Below are positions 40,167-51,145 of a DNA stretch of 64,000 nt, piece by piece (positions within the stretch are counted from its first letter, which is position 1; each line of letters begins with the position of its first letter). The notes under the pieces were generated by a model, which saw only the letters and a list, made by a program, of their open reading frames with translations, was not told the DNA's origin and searched no databases. The DNA is from Pythium myriotylum (lineage: Eukaryota; Oomycota; Peronosporomycetes; Pythiales; Pythiaceae), in contig JALJCQ010000012.1 of NCBI GenBank assembly GCA_023091665.1, positions 3,844,001-3,908,000 of the forward strand, read 5' to 3'. Made by a program: the position numbers and the translations under genes.

Positions 40167-41245
40167 CTTCAAGCGGCTCCAAATCCCCGCAGAACTACCC
40201 TGTTCTATTGGAAGGAAAAGGTTTGTCATGAATTCCTTCGAGATGAGCAGAATCAATCGTTTCTTTGGTCGTGTCTGTACCTTTCAAACTTACTACACCT
40301 CCTCCGCTGTAAGTCGGATCGAGCGAGTCGAGTTCCATTCAGCTTTGTTCACGTTGCTCTTTAACCTGGAAGATGGTATGGCACTGGCGGCTGGAACTGT
40401 AAAAAAGATGGACTCGGACCACGAGACACTGTCAAGGGTGGCCGTGAATTGGAGAAGCCTCGTGAGCACTGTCGCGCCGTGCGTCAAGCTCGCGTTTGAC
40501 TCTGGCTACTGTAGTCTCTCTTAGTAGCCGGCGTAGAGTCGGCTCCGATGTTCGTTTCGCTGAGCCGCAGAGCGGGAGAACCGGCGAAAGTCTCGGGTGA
40601 GGAGCGAACTGGATGCGTAGCCGACCTGTTACCATCGGACAAGTGTCTCTGCATGGTACAGGGTGGTCACAGAGACGCCCCTCGAGGCGACTAAGTCGTG
40701 GAAGTGGATTGAAGATTGTTTGTTGAAGGAAGGCGTGGACCAGGCTCCGTAGGGTACGTGGCGATTTGAGCAGTGTCATCAGATAGGGTATGAGTGACAT
40801 CCTGGACCTTCGGGTGCCGGTCTGTTGGATCGTTAGTGCATTGCTACATTGGCGCCAATGACCAGCTGCTGCGTTCCCCAGACCTGTGTGGCGTACTCGA
40901 TCTGCGCAGCGGCTATGTGCTCATCCCGATCTCGGCATTTCCAGAGATCCAGGGCTCTGAAGATCCGTAGAGCAGGCCACTGACGTGGGTGAGTCATTTC
41001 ACAGGATTCTCGATGAGGTATTGCTTGCAGATAGAACCCAAAGCCCGACTTCTTCCAGACCCGTCGGTTCTCCCATAAAAAAGTCCAAGACCCGCAATTC
41101 CTGTCCACAGTGAACAGCTCTCAATGAAGTCGTGACAGTGGAGATTAGTTGGAGCGAAAGAATGCCTCCTCGCTTAGTTGCATATTTGATCTACAACTTC
41201 CCTACTGAGTTCATTATACGTTGGAACAAGCCAACTCACCATCAC
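40167..41245. other. Intergenic, possible decayed retroelement
   Basis: About 1.1 kb. Minus-strand frames (40833-41108, 40432-40800) have no motif I can name. A plus-strand frame ends at 40524 without recognisable similarity. Perhaps retroelement debris, but unsupported. Confidence 0.3.
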
Positions 41246-44174
41246 CTAGCGCTGCCACATGCCGTCGATAAGTGTAGGCAGGTTCTGCATGGCGCCCGAG
41301 TCCTTGAGCACATGGCGCGAGACGACGAGTCCTTGAAAAGAATGCAACACTCGCTCAAGTGATACACAGAGGCGCTTAAATAACGCCCACAGTTCCACTT
41401 GCTCTTCGTATGAGACGCCAGCGACAGCTTCAAGCCGGATGACGCGTTCCTTTGTATCCAGATGTCGCAAGATGAGGATGCGGCACGCAAACACTTCTTT
41501 CTTGTGATACAAGATCCAGTCCGGTCCGACTTGTCGATCGTCAAGTGAGTTGTAGCTCGCAATCACGATTTGGTCGAAGACCGACTCCGGCAGAAGCGTA
41601 AAAAAATGGTACTCCCAATGCACGTTGGCTGTGATTGTCAGCTGGTCAGCTCTTCTGGACACAGGTCGAACTTGTTTGGCAATCTCGGCAAACTCATACA
41701 CCAGTGGCTGGCCAGCGAAACGCAGCGAAGAAGGAACGTTGGACCTCCAAGACGCAGGAACAATGAGATCCGAGTCCCAACGCACCCCTCCCTGCCGTCG
41801 ACAATACGCCAAGTTGAACTCTTGCAACACCTCCTTCATCGTGAGCATGAGATCTCGGTCTAGGTGGAGCCACAGCGGAAATGTCTTCAGTGTACTGTGC
41901 GGCATAACTTCGCTCTTGAACTTGTGGTCCGCAACAGGACGAATAAAGTCGACGGGCAGCATCGGATCCAAGATCACCTCGTGCTTTAGTCTCTCAATGC
42001 CAAGATCCTCATACCATAATACGTCGCCGAGGTCGTGTAGTGTCCGAAGAATCTCTCGATATGTGTCAATGTCGACGTCGCGGCAGTTATCGTAAAGTTT
42101 CTTGATAATTTCGTTGGCGTTTACAAAAGTTGCTTGCACACGCGATAGAGCGTCTGTGGATGGCGAGTGGTTGCGGATACCACGAACAAATTCTAGGGCC
42201 GCTACGTAGCTCTCAGGCATCAAAAAGCTGCAGTTGCTCGACACAATGACCTCTTCGATCTTCGTCCTCGCAGCTTCGATCGACTCCGCGTCAACACAAC
42301 TCACGCTCACCCATTCGTGCTGGAGAAGACGCTTGATCGTTGCTTGCAATTTCTCGAGTTGTCGAGCAGAGAATCCACGGGTCTCCGTTGTCTTCCGATA
42401 TATTCCATCGGGATTATGTGCTTCACTCAGTGCGTGTTGAAGCACCTGGCTTGTCTGAGACACGTACTGCTCAAGACGCTTCTCGAGATCCGACTGAGCA
42501 GCCTTGGCGAGTCGCGACTTCGTGTCCATCTTGTCCACCTTGGTCGCCACGAACACAAACTCGGCATCCGACTGACGAGCGATGATCAATCGAATCCACT
42601 TCAAGATCTTCTTATCCACGATCTCATCCATGAAATGATCCACTTGCGAGTCATAGTCAGCGTGAAACATCGCGTGCTTAAGTGCCACACCGTACGAATG
42701 CATGTCGATGCACAAGACGTAGATCGTGCGTCGTGTGAAGAACATGGCGTGGACAGGCTGATATAAGTCTTGGCCAGCAAAGTCCCATATCGTGAACTCG
42801 TAGCTCTTATCGCCGCGTTTGAACAAGTGTGGATATTGGTCGATGGCGACCGTGCGATTGTCAATATGCTCGAGCGACGGCATTGAGGTTATGATCGACT
42901 TGGAGAAGCTGGTTTTCCCCGAGTTGCTTGCGCCGATGATGGCAAGTTTCGATCGATAGAGCTTCAACTTCGACTTTAGGAGCTCTCTTATGTACGTTCG
43001 AGTGGCGTCGACTCCGCGTTTGATCGTTTCAACTGGGATTTCGGTTAGACTAGCCTCATTCTTCCGTTCACGTTCCCACAGATCAACACAAAACTTCAAA
43101 GCAGATGCTTCCGGCAAGGCTTCGCCGGAGCTGATCATCATCTCGCACTTATCGTCCCACTTGGCACCGTATGTTACAAGCGTCTGTAGAACTCCCATCT
43201 TGTCGTCATTTATCGTTCTCAAGCCACCAGATATAAAGTTGTCCCTCACAATCATGGCATGCAAAGGCATTCGCCCACTCTACAGACGGGGCATGATTGA
43301 GACGTAGTCAAATATTTGGCGATTTGCGATTCGCGTACCTTGTCAACGACGCGGAGGCTACAATCTACACCCAGCAAGAGCTTCACAACCGCGACGTTAC
43401 CTACGTGAGACGCGCAATGCAGCGGTGTCCAAGAATTTTTCTGACGACACAGAAACCCAAAGCATGGTAAAAATTAGCGATACTTCACGTAGAAGTGTCC
43501 ACTCACGACACAGACACGTACCTTGTCTTGAGCCTCTTTGTTGCATTGAGCCTCCAGCAGCAGCAGCTTCACCACCTCAACTTGACCAGATATTGATGCC
43601 ACATGCAACGGTGTTGATCCATCCTAACCACACGGAGTCACACCAAAAGAGATCATGTCCCAGCACAATCCCGTGGAGGTGTCTTGTAATTTGCGAGCGC
43701 AAACGACCGGCCACCCACGACAGAGAGGCGTACCGCGTTTTGAGCCTCCTTGTTACATTGCGCCTCGAGCAGCAACTTTACAACCTCAACGTGGCCTCCA
43801 CACGATGCCAAATGTAATGCTGTTCCCCCATCCTAACCCCCACACAGTCACACACAGTCCATCGTCCAACCCATCGATCACTGTTTACACAGAGGCTTAC
43901 CTTCGTTTGCGAGTCTTTCTTGCCCTGCGCCTCGAGCAGCAGCTTCACAACCTCAACGTGGCCTCCATACGATGCCCAATGCAAGGCTGTCCCTCCCTCC
44001 TGAACAACCTCGTGTGACCTTCCATTCCACCTTCATTCCTCTCTCCAACAACCGCATCCGCACCTCATCGCCCGCGTTGACGTCTCCTCCGCTCTTGAGA
44101 TACTTGCGTATAAACTCTGTGTTTCCTCTTTCGCTCGCATCGAGAAGCTCTTCTCTCGACTGTTTGTTTCCCAT
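41246..44174 (-). CDS. Ankyrin-Roc-COR (ROCO-family) GTPase, ROCO2
   Basis: Six exons on the minus strand, all phase 0: 44174-44064, 43999-43901, 43832-43734, 43623-43522, 43440-43339, 43279-41246; about 851 residues. Exon 1 starts MGNKQS, a classic N-myristoylation signal, so the protein is probably membrane-tethered, unlike ROCO1. Exons 2-5 each encode one ankyrin repeat (33, 33, 34, 34 residues; exon 4 is longer by one Leu in a CTG run). Introns are 59-110 nt with GTACG/GTAAG/GTGCG donors. The last exon carries Roc with P-loop GASNSGKTS (residue ~287), DFAGQ and TKVD, then COR (LGDVLWYEDLG, ILDPMLPVDFIRPV). No kinase. Same design as ROCO1 (8800-12193) with moderate identity in the last exon. 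Exon 1 and its upstream DNA are duplicated at 60905-61630. Confidence 0.87.
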
Positions 44175-44739
44175 CTTCGACTTGATGAAGTGAAGTGAAA
44201 GAGGCTACGAGTTGCTCCACAAAAAACCGAACTTATCATCACATGAGATCCGCACTTGGCGGTGCTTCAAGTCAAACGAACCAATGCTGGTGAAGCCAAA
44301 GAGAACCCACTCATGGGAACAGTATGATTTACTGGTTCCATAGACGATGATATTGGTGCTTCAAGTCAAGCGAATGAGAGTTGGAGAAGCCACACAGAAC
44401 ACGTAGACAAAAGAAGTATGTGCTGGTTTCATGCAAAATGATACATGCAAATGGTCGAAAACAAGCGTTTTGAAAGGGGTATCCATATCTTTTCCTCATT
44501 CAAGTCTCCAAAGACAAGCCACCATGGCCTGATTTGACATAGCTGATTTTGTGAGAATCGCGAGCCTCTCACCTGCCCGCTCCCTCAAACTCCCATCGAT
44601 TGAGGTCATCGGCACCAACGCGCTGCTTCTGCAACAGCTTCGCGAACATCGCCCACCTTGCAACCGAGCCCTCCTCGGGCTCGACCAATCGGCTCGAGCA
44701 TTGGCTGGCCCTCTCCGCATCAGCCTCTGGACCCGGCAT
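44020..44739 (-). repeat. Inverted segmental duplicate, copy A (promoter + exon 1 of ROCO2)
   Basis: About 720 bp that recur in inverted orientation at 60905-61630. It covers the first bases of ROCO2 intron 1, exon 1 (44064-44174), about 400 bp of upstream DNA and an RNase H relic. Homology starts sharply at CCCGGCAT (44732-44739) and fades in intron 1. A ~190-bp block of the relic differs at about 7 positions between copies. Confidence 0.8.
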
Positions 44740-45270
44740 AGCCGAGCCCAAAACACGATGGCAGCCACCCGCACTCTGCAAACGCGCGCCAGACTTCACG
44801 TCGGCCGTACCAACATCAGCACTGGACACGACGATCTCCAACACAAGCTCCTCAATACCCTGCGTCCGTCGTGGCCTTCGGAGCGAAAGAGTGATGATGA
44901 TGATGCAACTAAGTTCTACGGTATTGAGTTCACCCTGTCAATCCTTATTGCCCACCTTCACCCTATCATTCACAACTTGGACTCCGGTCTGTACTGGGAC
45001 TGCTTAACGTCGGAGCGAAAGAGTCCATTCTGGCAACGTTTCAAATCTGAACAACAGCATTCGGGCAGCTACACTAGAAATCTGTCGTTTTCTGTGTGCG
45101 GGGTGATGACCTCGTCTAATCGAGCTTGTGACGAACAATTTGCAATTTGTGAGCCGATGAGACCAGCTTTTGGTCTTATTGGTTCGCACCGCCGAATGGC
45201 CCGTGTCCACGTTCATAACTTTCATGGGTGGTTCTCCAATGTGGAAACCGAAGTATATCCAACGGATTGA
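44551..45270 (+). mobile_element. RNase H relic of a retroelement
   Basis: The plus-strand frame contains IEVIGTNALLLQQLREHRPP and, further on, HSRAQNTMAATRTLQTRA, which line up with the last part of the RNase H domains at 50661-51182 (TVIGTNGLVLRQLREYRVP) and 38502-39464 (VIGDSMLIIQQMEQYKPP). The catalytic Asp of GDS is replaced by Asn here. A decayed LINE-type fragment, with an unrecognised 3' tail to 45270. Its first third lies in the segmental duplicate and is also found at 60905-61130. Confidence 0.6.
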
Positions 45271-45435
45271 CTCGCGTTGATTTCGGTCATCAACCCAATT
45301 CACTTCGAAGTACGGTATCTAGAGGGTTTGGAAGAGGTTCCATGTCTCGACAAGGCCTGTTGAAAGGCTCAGATCTTGATTCACAGAGGCAAAAAAGAAA
45401 CGATTGAATGTTCTCTGACTATGGCAGCGAGGACT

Positions 45436-47236
45436 CTAGTATGTGCTGTTGCTCGTGCCTCGCCGGTGGCCTCCCGTGGCGCCTGTCAGTCTCGCTACAG
45501 TCATACCGGCATCGCCTCGAGTAGCGCGCACCTCGTCGACCTTGCGCTTGACCATCATGAGGAGTGCGGAGCTCGTGCCGACTAGCCAAATTGAGAGGAT
45601 GAAGAGGATGTAACTGACCGCGACAGAGCCGTAGGTCTGTCCACTGTAGTTTCCCATGAAGAAGCCCATAGTCACCGGGATGAAGATCTCACCCATACCA
45701 CACCCAAAGACGATGAGAGACGACACTCGGCGGATGAGCAGTTCATTGATCACGGTCGTGAGGCAGTGGATGCTGAGCGTAAAGAGCGGTGCGAGTGCAA
45801 ATGCGAAGACGACAAGACACGTCACAAACGTCCCAAACCCAGCCTCGTCGGCGAAGAGGATGCCAAACGAGCTCATCATACACACGACCGAGAGCACGCA
45901 GATCGAGTACATGTTGTTCTCGTGGAAGCGGTAGTTGGAGAAGAAGAGGTACGAGAGCCAAAGCGATCCCCAGAAGAGCATCATCAGCACACAGCCCCAC
46001 ACAAAGATGTCTTCGTGGTCCAACGACTGCGGCGCGACACTGAGCACGTGGCCGACGTAGTCGAACAGGAACGCCGCGAGTCCAAGCTGGATGCCGAAAA
46101 GCACGGTCGCGTTAATGGTCACAAGCAAGATGATAAAATTGTTGAGTGGGTCGTAAGTGTCCGGGTTGAGGTTGGCCGACTTGACTACATGGCGCGCGTG
46201 AAGGAACACACCACCAACAATCGGACTGGGCACAGTTGGCACACGACGCGTCGGGTCTTCAAACCCGAGGATCGTCTGGTTCTGATCGCGTCCATAGATG
46301 GGCTTGGGTGATGTCGTCAACGCGATGATGATCGCGGGGATGATCTGCGCGACGCCAAGTCCGTAGTACGCGTAGCACAGCTCGATTTGGAACTCGTTGA
46401 GCACGCAGGCAACCAGTGGCCCGAGCACCATGCCGAATCCGTAGGCAAAGTTCATCGACGTCACGAGCTCTCGCCCCAGCTTGATCGACTCGCCCATCGC
46501 TGCACGTTGGCGGTCTCGCGCCGCGACCCAGAGCACACACCGGTTCAGTCTACAGCCATATGCCACCAAAACCCGTGAGCCCGACGTCCCCAAAATGCCA
46601 ATCCACGCAAACGACCACGTACGAGATGTTCATGAGCGCGGTCCAGAACCCCTTGGCGATGAAGTAGATGCTGACGCCCAGATTGCCCGTGGCTGCGGCG
46701 ACGGGCGCGAGGCACGCGTACCAGGCGCCGGCGCAGAAGAGCAAGCCGACCATGATATTCTTCATGATATCCATCTCGATCGCGACATTCAGCACGAGCT
46801 CGCTCATGAACGACATGACAAGCGCGGCGCCGCCGTGGGCCGCGAAAATGGGCCCAAAGCTCGACACGGGGCTGTGGAGCCCGCTCGTGTCCATGGCGAT
46901 CTTGGAAAAGTAGCTCAGCGACGGGCCCACGAGCCCGAGAAACGCGCCCTGGAACACGTAGATCATGCGGTAGGCGAAGAGCTGGAGCTCGAAGAACTGC
47001 GCGTCGTCTTCCTCGTAGCCCGTGAAGCCGCCGCTCACGTTGACCGTGTGGAGCAGCGACGTGGTCTCGTCCCTGTGCACGGGCGAGCGCGCCGAGCGGT
47101 GGAGCGCGTCGGTCGCGAGGCTCGCGGTCGAGAGCGCGCTGAGCGTGGACGCGCGGCGGCCGTGCGCGTGCGGCGCGTGCGGCGCGCGCCGCGAGCCGCG
47201 CGAGGAGCCCGCCGAGGACGTCGAGTGGGTCGGCAT
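45436..47236 (-). CDS. Major facilitator superfamily-type transporter with one frameshift
   Basis: About 600 residues from ATG 47236, chosen over an open upstream extension. The N-terminus is a Ser/Ala/His/Arg-rich cytosolic tail (about 1-70); then roughly twelve hydrophobic segments, with the central cytosolic loop near PKPIYGRDQNQTILGFEDP. The layout of two six-segment halves and helices such as GLVGPSLSYF and SMNFAYGFGMVLGPLVA fits the MFS fold; substrate unknown. The frame changes near 46600-46620: the first frame ends at 46550, the second covers 46593 to 45436. One extra base would explain it, so read error or recent mutation cannot be separated. Very high GC at third positions in the 5' part. 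Its promoter region carries a tandem duplication (47371-47714). Confidence 0.72.
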
Positions 47237-47370
47237 GAGGAATATGGGGAGCCCCAGAGCAAGTGACTGCGGAAGAGAATGCGGGCGATGGGGGGAGTAG
47301 TGGAAGAGTGCGACTAAGTACGATATATCAGGGAGGAGGAATTGGTGCTGTAAAAGCATTGGGTAAACAA

Positions 47371-47714
47371 GGTTTTGGAGGTTAAAATAGTGGATAGACA
47401 TGGAAATAGACTAAGATAGGGTAGGTGGGTTAGCTGAGGCGACGCATTTGAATACGTCGCACAAACTCCGTCCAATCACAACAAGACAGTCTGCTACATA
47501 AAGTGGAGAGAAAGACTCTTTTTGTGATTGGACGTAGTTTGGTGTAAAAGGAGTATGTGAAGAAGGTATTGGAGGTTAAAAAAGTGGATATGGACTGTGT
47601 GAGCCAAAGCGGGAGGTGTAAATAGACTAAGATAGGGTAGATGCGTTGGCGAAGGACGATTTGCGCGGCGCATTTTGCGGAGAGAAAGACTCTTTTTGTG
47701 ACAGGACGTAGTTT
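47371..47714 (-). repeat. Duplicated promoter segment upstream of the MFS gene
   Basis: Two direct copies, 47371-47541 and 47565-47714, share GGAGGTTAAAA, AATAGACTAAGATAGGGTAG and a 23-bp block (47505-47527 and 47679-47701) ending CTCTTTTTGTGA. Copy 1 also has a perfect 13-bp inverted pair (47469-47481 and 47522-47534, core CCAATCACAA) that is broken in copy 2. This may double a regulatory module of the transporter or of the A4 fragment on the other side. Confidence 0.6.
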
Positions 47715-47907
47715 GAGGTGAGATGGGCTAGTCGTAATTACGGAATCGGCCAGTTGTGTTGTCCACAACTGCGAGCCAATCTAAAATATGACTTACTTTT
47801 ACGGTTGGGGGCTGGGGCTTTGCACGAGTTCGTGCGCGAGGCTGAGAATAGTGCGGTTGCTCGTTTCTCGTGTGGATTTGGATCATGCCGGAGAAGACAA
47901 GACGAGA

Positions 47908-48363
47908 ATGGCCCAGCAGCGACAGGCGTGGTCAGGCAAAGATGCTAATGTGGTGCCGGTAAGGATGGGTCTGCCTTCAGCAAGGGGACCGAGTCCACAA
48001 GTGTGTGTGGTCTGTCTGAGTCTCTACAACTTGGGGATCTGTCTGCTCCTCACAGTGCTACTCTTCGCTCAAGTCTTCGGGGCAATCTTTGGCTCCGCAA
48101 CAATCAAGTTACTTTTCAGAGCAGGCCGAAGCCCCATTCTTGGCCCGTACACGATTCCAGGTTTCAATGATGAACCGTACAGCGACCGAGCCGTCGCCTG
48201 CGTCACACAAGGTAGACACTATCGGCCCATCCAGTTGTCGACACTCCTAAAGCAGCAGAGCACATCAAAGGCAGCTTCGATGTGGATTACCGATGGTATA
48301 GACGGCTATCGCGCCGTCCCGCGTGAGATAGTGAGCATGGAGGCGACTCAGTTCCCCTATTAG
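47908..48363 (+). pseudogene. Family A N-terminal fragment A4
   Basis: From ATG 47908 (the frame is open from 47788) about 151 residues match the start of A1/A2: TM1 (SLYNLGICLLLTVLLFAQVF), RSPILGPYTIPGFNDEPYSDR, RHYRPIQLSTLLK and DGIDGYRAVPRE. Homology stops at TQFPY, exactly where A1 continues YYVQQC, and a TAG follows within two codons. The sequence that follows is unrelated. It is closer to A1 than to A2. It could still make a small single-pass protein with a 100-residue ectodomain, but is best read as a truncated copy. Confidence 0.72.
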
Positions 48364-48933
48364 AGCATTCGCAGCGCTGGCTCCCGAACTCTAAATATCC
48401 GCGCAATGCAATTGGCTGCTCTATTCGTTAGAAGCCGCCGCAGGGCCGAGTTTGAGTCGCAACAGTCGCAACAGCAACATCAGGCCAACATGCAACATAA
48501 CCCAGGACATATCTGGATTGGATGAAAAAAAGCAAGATATAATTTGGTTCGATAAAAATCGTGCAGTGCTCGACTCTAGCACTTCGGTCATGAGCATTAT
48601 CATGCAACATACATCCTGCGCGTCCGCACGGCTTTCCGAGCTGTGATTTGCGCAAGATACCACTGGCGAGGTCCTTGCCATTCGATAGGGCTGAGCAGCA
48701 AGATATTCTTGCGGCATGTGTTGCATGTGCCTGCTCACTCGAGTGGAGGCAAATCTGCCGTGTGTGTTCTTGTCGCCAGCCACCCAGCAGTTCAAGACGA
48801 TAGCGTATTGCGGGTGCCCCCGCTCACAACTGAAGTGTGGCGTCTTTAGTGCAGCGATGGCCACATAAAGCGGCTTTGGGAACCCTCGCCGAATTCTCGG
48901 CTACAACTCAGGCTGGTGCGTTCACGCGGCAAA
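48364..48933. other. Unassigned DNA between A4 and the ABCG relic
   Basis: About 570 bp with short frames on both strands and no recognised motif. It replaces the rest of family A gene A4 and the 5' part of the ABCG gene, so it is probably inserted or rearranged DNA. Confidence 0.3.
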
Positions 48934-49095
48934 GTAGCTGCGTGAACAGCTACGTCGCGCAAGACTCGCTGCTCGGCTCCTTCTCGGTCGTCGAGACGCT
49001 TCGCATGACCGCCAAGCTCAGTCTGCCCAGCTCCGGCACGACCGCCATTATCGACGACCGCGTCGACCTCGCCATCTCCGAGTTGGGTCTGGTCA

Positions 49096-50165
49096 CAGGG
49101 CTCTCCCAATATTAATTGCTTAGGGATTGTGGTCCGCAGCCAGGAACAATCAATTATTGAAACAATATCAATATATTGGAGAATATATTGCTGCGTCCGC
49201 ACATATATTGCAATACTCCACCTAGCAACTATCCATGCCACTTCCCTCATCGTCGTCATCGCTGCTCTCATTGCTAGCGGCATCGCTTCGTTCCCAGCGT
49301 CGCTTCCAACGCCTGACTCGTCGTCGCTGGTGTCGTCGCTGCCCTCTCGAGCAGTGCGAATCGCCGTAGAGTTAACTTCTTCTGTCACAAGATCCCAATT
49401 GAGGCGGAATTGAGGAGGGCCTCGAGCATCTCAGCGCTCATGCTCTTCCGCAAGTAGCCCAGCGTGCTCTTGATATTCGAGAATAAGCGCTCCACCATCA
49501 CTGATGCGGCTGGTAGCCACTGGAGGTCAACGTACTGGGACTTCTTCGCGGATCGATCAAGGGCACGCTGCTTCTTCGGCTGCTCAGGGCTACGGCGTCT
49601 ATTTGTAGACTGCAAATGGCAAAAAGAAGTCTGAGAGCAGTTGCATCCGATGCGCCAGGGTGGCTGCGAGAGCGGTATGGGTGCCACATCCGTTGGAGAG
49701 GAGCAACCGCAGAAGAAGGAAGCGGGAGAGGGATGTCCCCTGCCTCATCGACCACGTGCTGCTGACACGCCGGGGCGCGGAGTGTTCAATATGCGCGGTG
49801 GGAGAGCTGCTTTAGTGACCTTGAAGTGAAAATGGCTCACCTTAATAGTGACACCGAAAGAATCCAAACATGCCATCGGGAGATGCTACTACCGACGACT
49901 CCAGATCAATGCAGAGGCCAGAACTTCGAGTACACATGCTTCGTGGCACATACAAGCCACACGAGGCGTTTCACAGCTTATTATCCCGCTCCCTTTTCGA
50001 CCAGGTTCTCTGCAACATCCGCTTCAGAGACGAGATTTGGCTCTAAAACTAGTCACTGAGTGACCCATTCAATACCATAGGTATATTGTCAGGGGCGAAC
50101 AATCAATTATTGTATCGGACAATATTCACAATATTTCAATAACAATACTTTTTTGGAGAGCCCTG
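49096..50165. mobile_element. hAT-superfamily element inserted in the ABCG gene
   Basis: Perfect 11-bp terminal inverted repeats CAGGGCTCTCC (49096-49106) and GGAGAGCCCTG (50155-50165), flanked by the direct repeat GTCTGGTCA (49087-49095 and 50166-50174). hAT elements typically make 8-bp duplications; the ninth matching base may be chance. Subterminal AT-rich motifs CAATCAATTATTG occur near both ends (about 49148 and 50101). Removing the element and one repeat copy restores the ABCG reading frame, proving it is an insertion. It keeps only a 3' piece of the transposase gene, so it is non-autonomous. Confidence 0.85.
49385..49687 (-). pseudogene. hAT transposase C-terminal (dimerisation) fragment
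   Basis: A 100-codon frame containing LQWLPAASVMVERLFSNIK, LGYLRKSMSAEMLEALL and a final short stretch. The ASxxVERLFS block is the hallmark of the hAT C-terminal dimerisation region. The start reported by the open frame is not a real gene start; the catalytic part is missing. Confidence 0.7.
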
Positions 50166-50603
50166 GTCTGGTCAGCTGTCGCGACACGATCGTCGGCGAC
50201 ATCTTCCGCAAGGGTTTGTCGGGCGGCCAGCGCCGTCGCCTCTCCATCGCGATCGAGCTGCTCTCGAACCTGTCCATCTCGGTGCTGGACGAGCCGTGTC
50301 GGGCTTGGACTCGTCGGCCACGTACAACGTGATCAAACTATTGTCGGAGCTGAGTCGCGCGAACAACAAGACGGCGATCATCACGATCCACCAGCCTTCG
50401 TCGTTGGTGTACGATATGTTTTTGAATATCCAGATCCTGAGTTTGGGGCAGGCAGCGTACTGTGGTCCGCGAGACCTCGCGATTTCACATTTTGCTAGCG
50501 CTTGCTTTGCGTGTCCAACGTACTCGAACCCCGCCGAGTTGATGATGATGAAGGAGAAGTCTATTGAGCGCAATAAATGTACCCTAGTAGCTGGAGCTCT
50601 GTG

Positions 50604-51145
50604 AATTCCTGGACTTACCCTGGGTCAACCTGGCTATAGAGCCAGGTCGGAGGCGGTGAGCTAGGACAGGTCTGTGTGGCATGGCCTGTCAGTGGGGTGG
50701 CGAACCTGGCTCGAGAGAGCCGTGGCCAGCGCATAGGAGGCCAGCGTTGTGGCCATGGCGTTATGGTTCTTCACTTGTTGATGCCAGTGAACGACACCGA
50801 CAATATCGGCGAGGCGTCTGACCTGGCTGTAGAGCGGTCGGAGCCGCTCATTCCGTGGCACGCGATACTCCCGGAGCTGCCGGAGGACGAGTCCATTGGT
50901 GCCGATGACCGTGAGATCTCGCCAGCCATTGTCCTGTGCGGCTTGGAGGCCTTCTAATGGGCCGCGGTAGGCCGCGAGTTGGTGGTGGTGGTACGGTCTG
51001 GGAGATAGACCGCTGAACTCCACACGATTTCCGGGCTGGCTCCGGCTCGTGGGCTTGAACAAGGATCGTCCCGGCACCCCTAGGGCCGGGGTTGCTTGTG
51101 AACCTCCCGTCGAAAAACAGCACTCTCGTGAGTGCGGTGACGGGG
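50604..51145 (-). mobile_element. RNase H relic of a LINE inside the ABCG relic
   Basis: Minus-strand frames contain FFDGRFTSNPGPRGAGTILV (start of RNase H) and, in another frame, DLTVIGTNGLVLRQLREYRV with HQQVKNHNAMATTLASYA (its end). A frameshift separates them and the Asp of GDS is Asn. It belongs to the same loose group as the relics at 44551 and 60905. It lies between ABCG pieces 2 and 3. Confidence 0.65.

Noticed and set aside
40833..41108. Minus-strand 91-codon frame as a possible retroelement reverse transcriptase end
   Set aside because: No RT or RNase H motif could be identified.
44569..44844. A minus-strand frame ending DDLNRWEFEGAG, conserved at 60905-61076, first read as the 3' end of a gene upstream of ROCO2
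   Set aside because: The other strand carries a recognisable RNase H end (VIGTNALLLQQLRE) matching the relics at 50661 and 38502, so the conserved frame is its antisense shadow.
46481..47266. 261-codon charged plus-strand frame
   Set aside because: It is the antisense shadow of the GC-rich MFS gene and has unnatural Arg/Glu/His composition.
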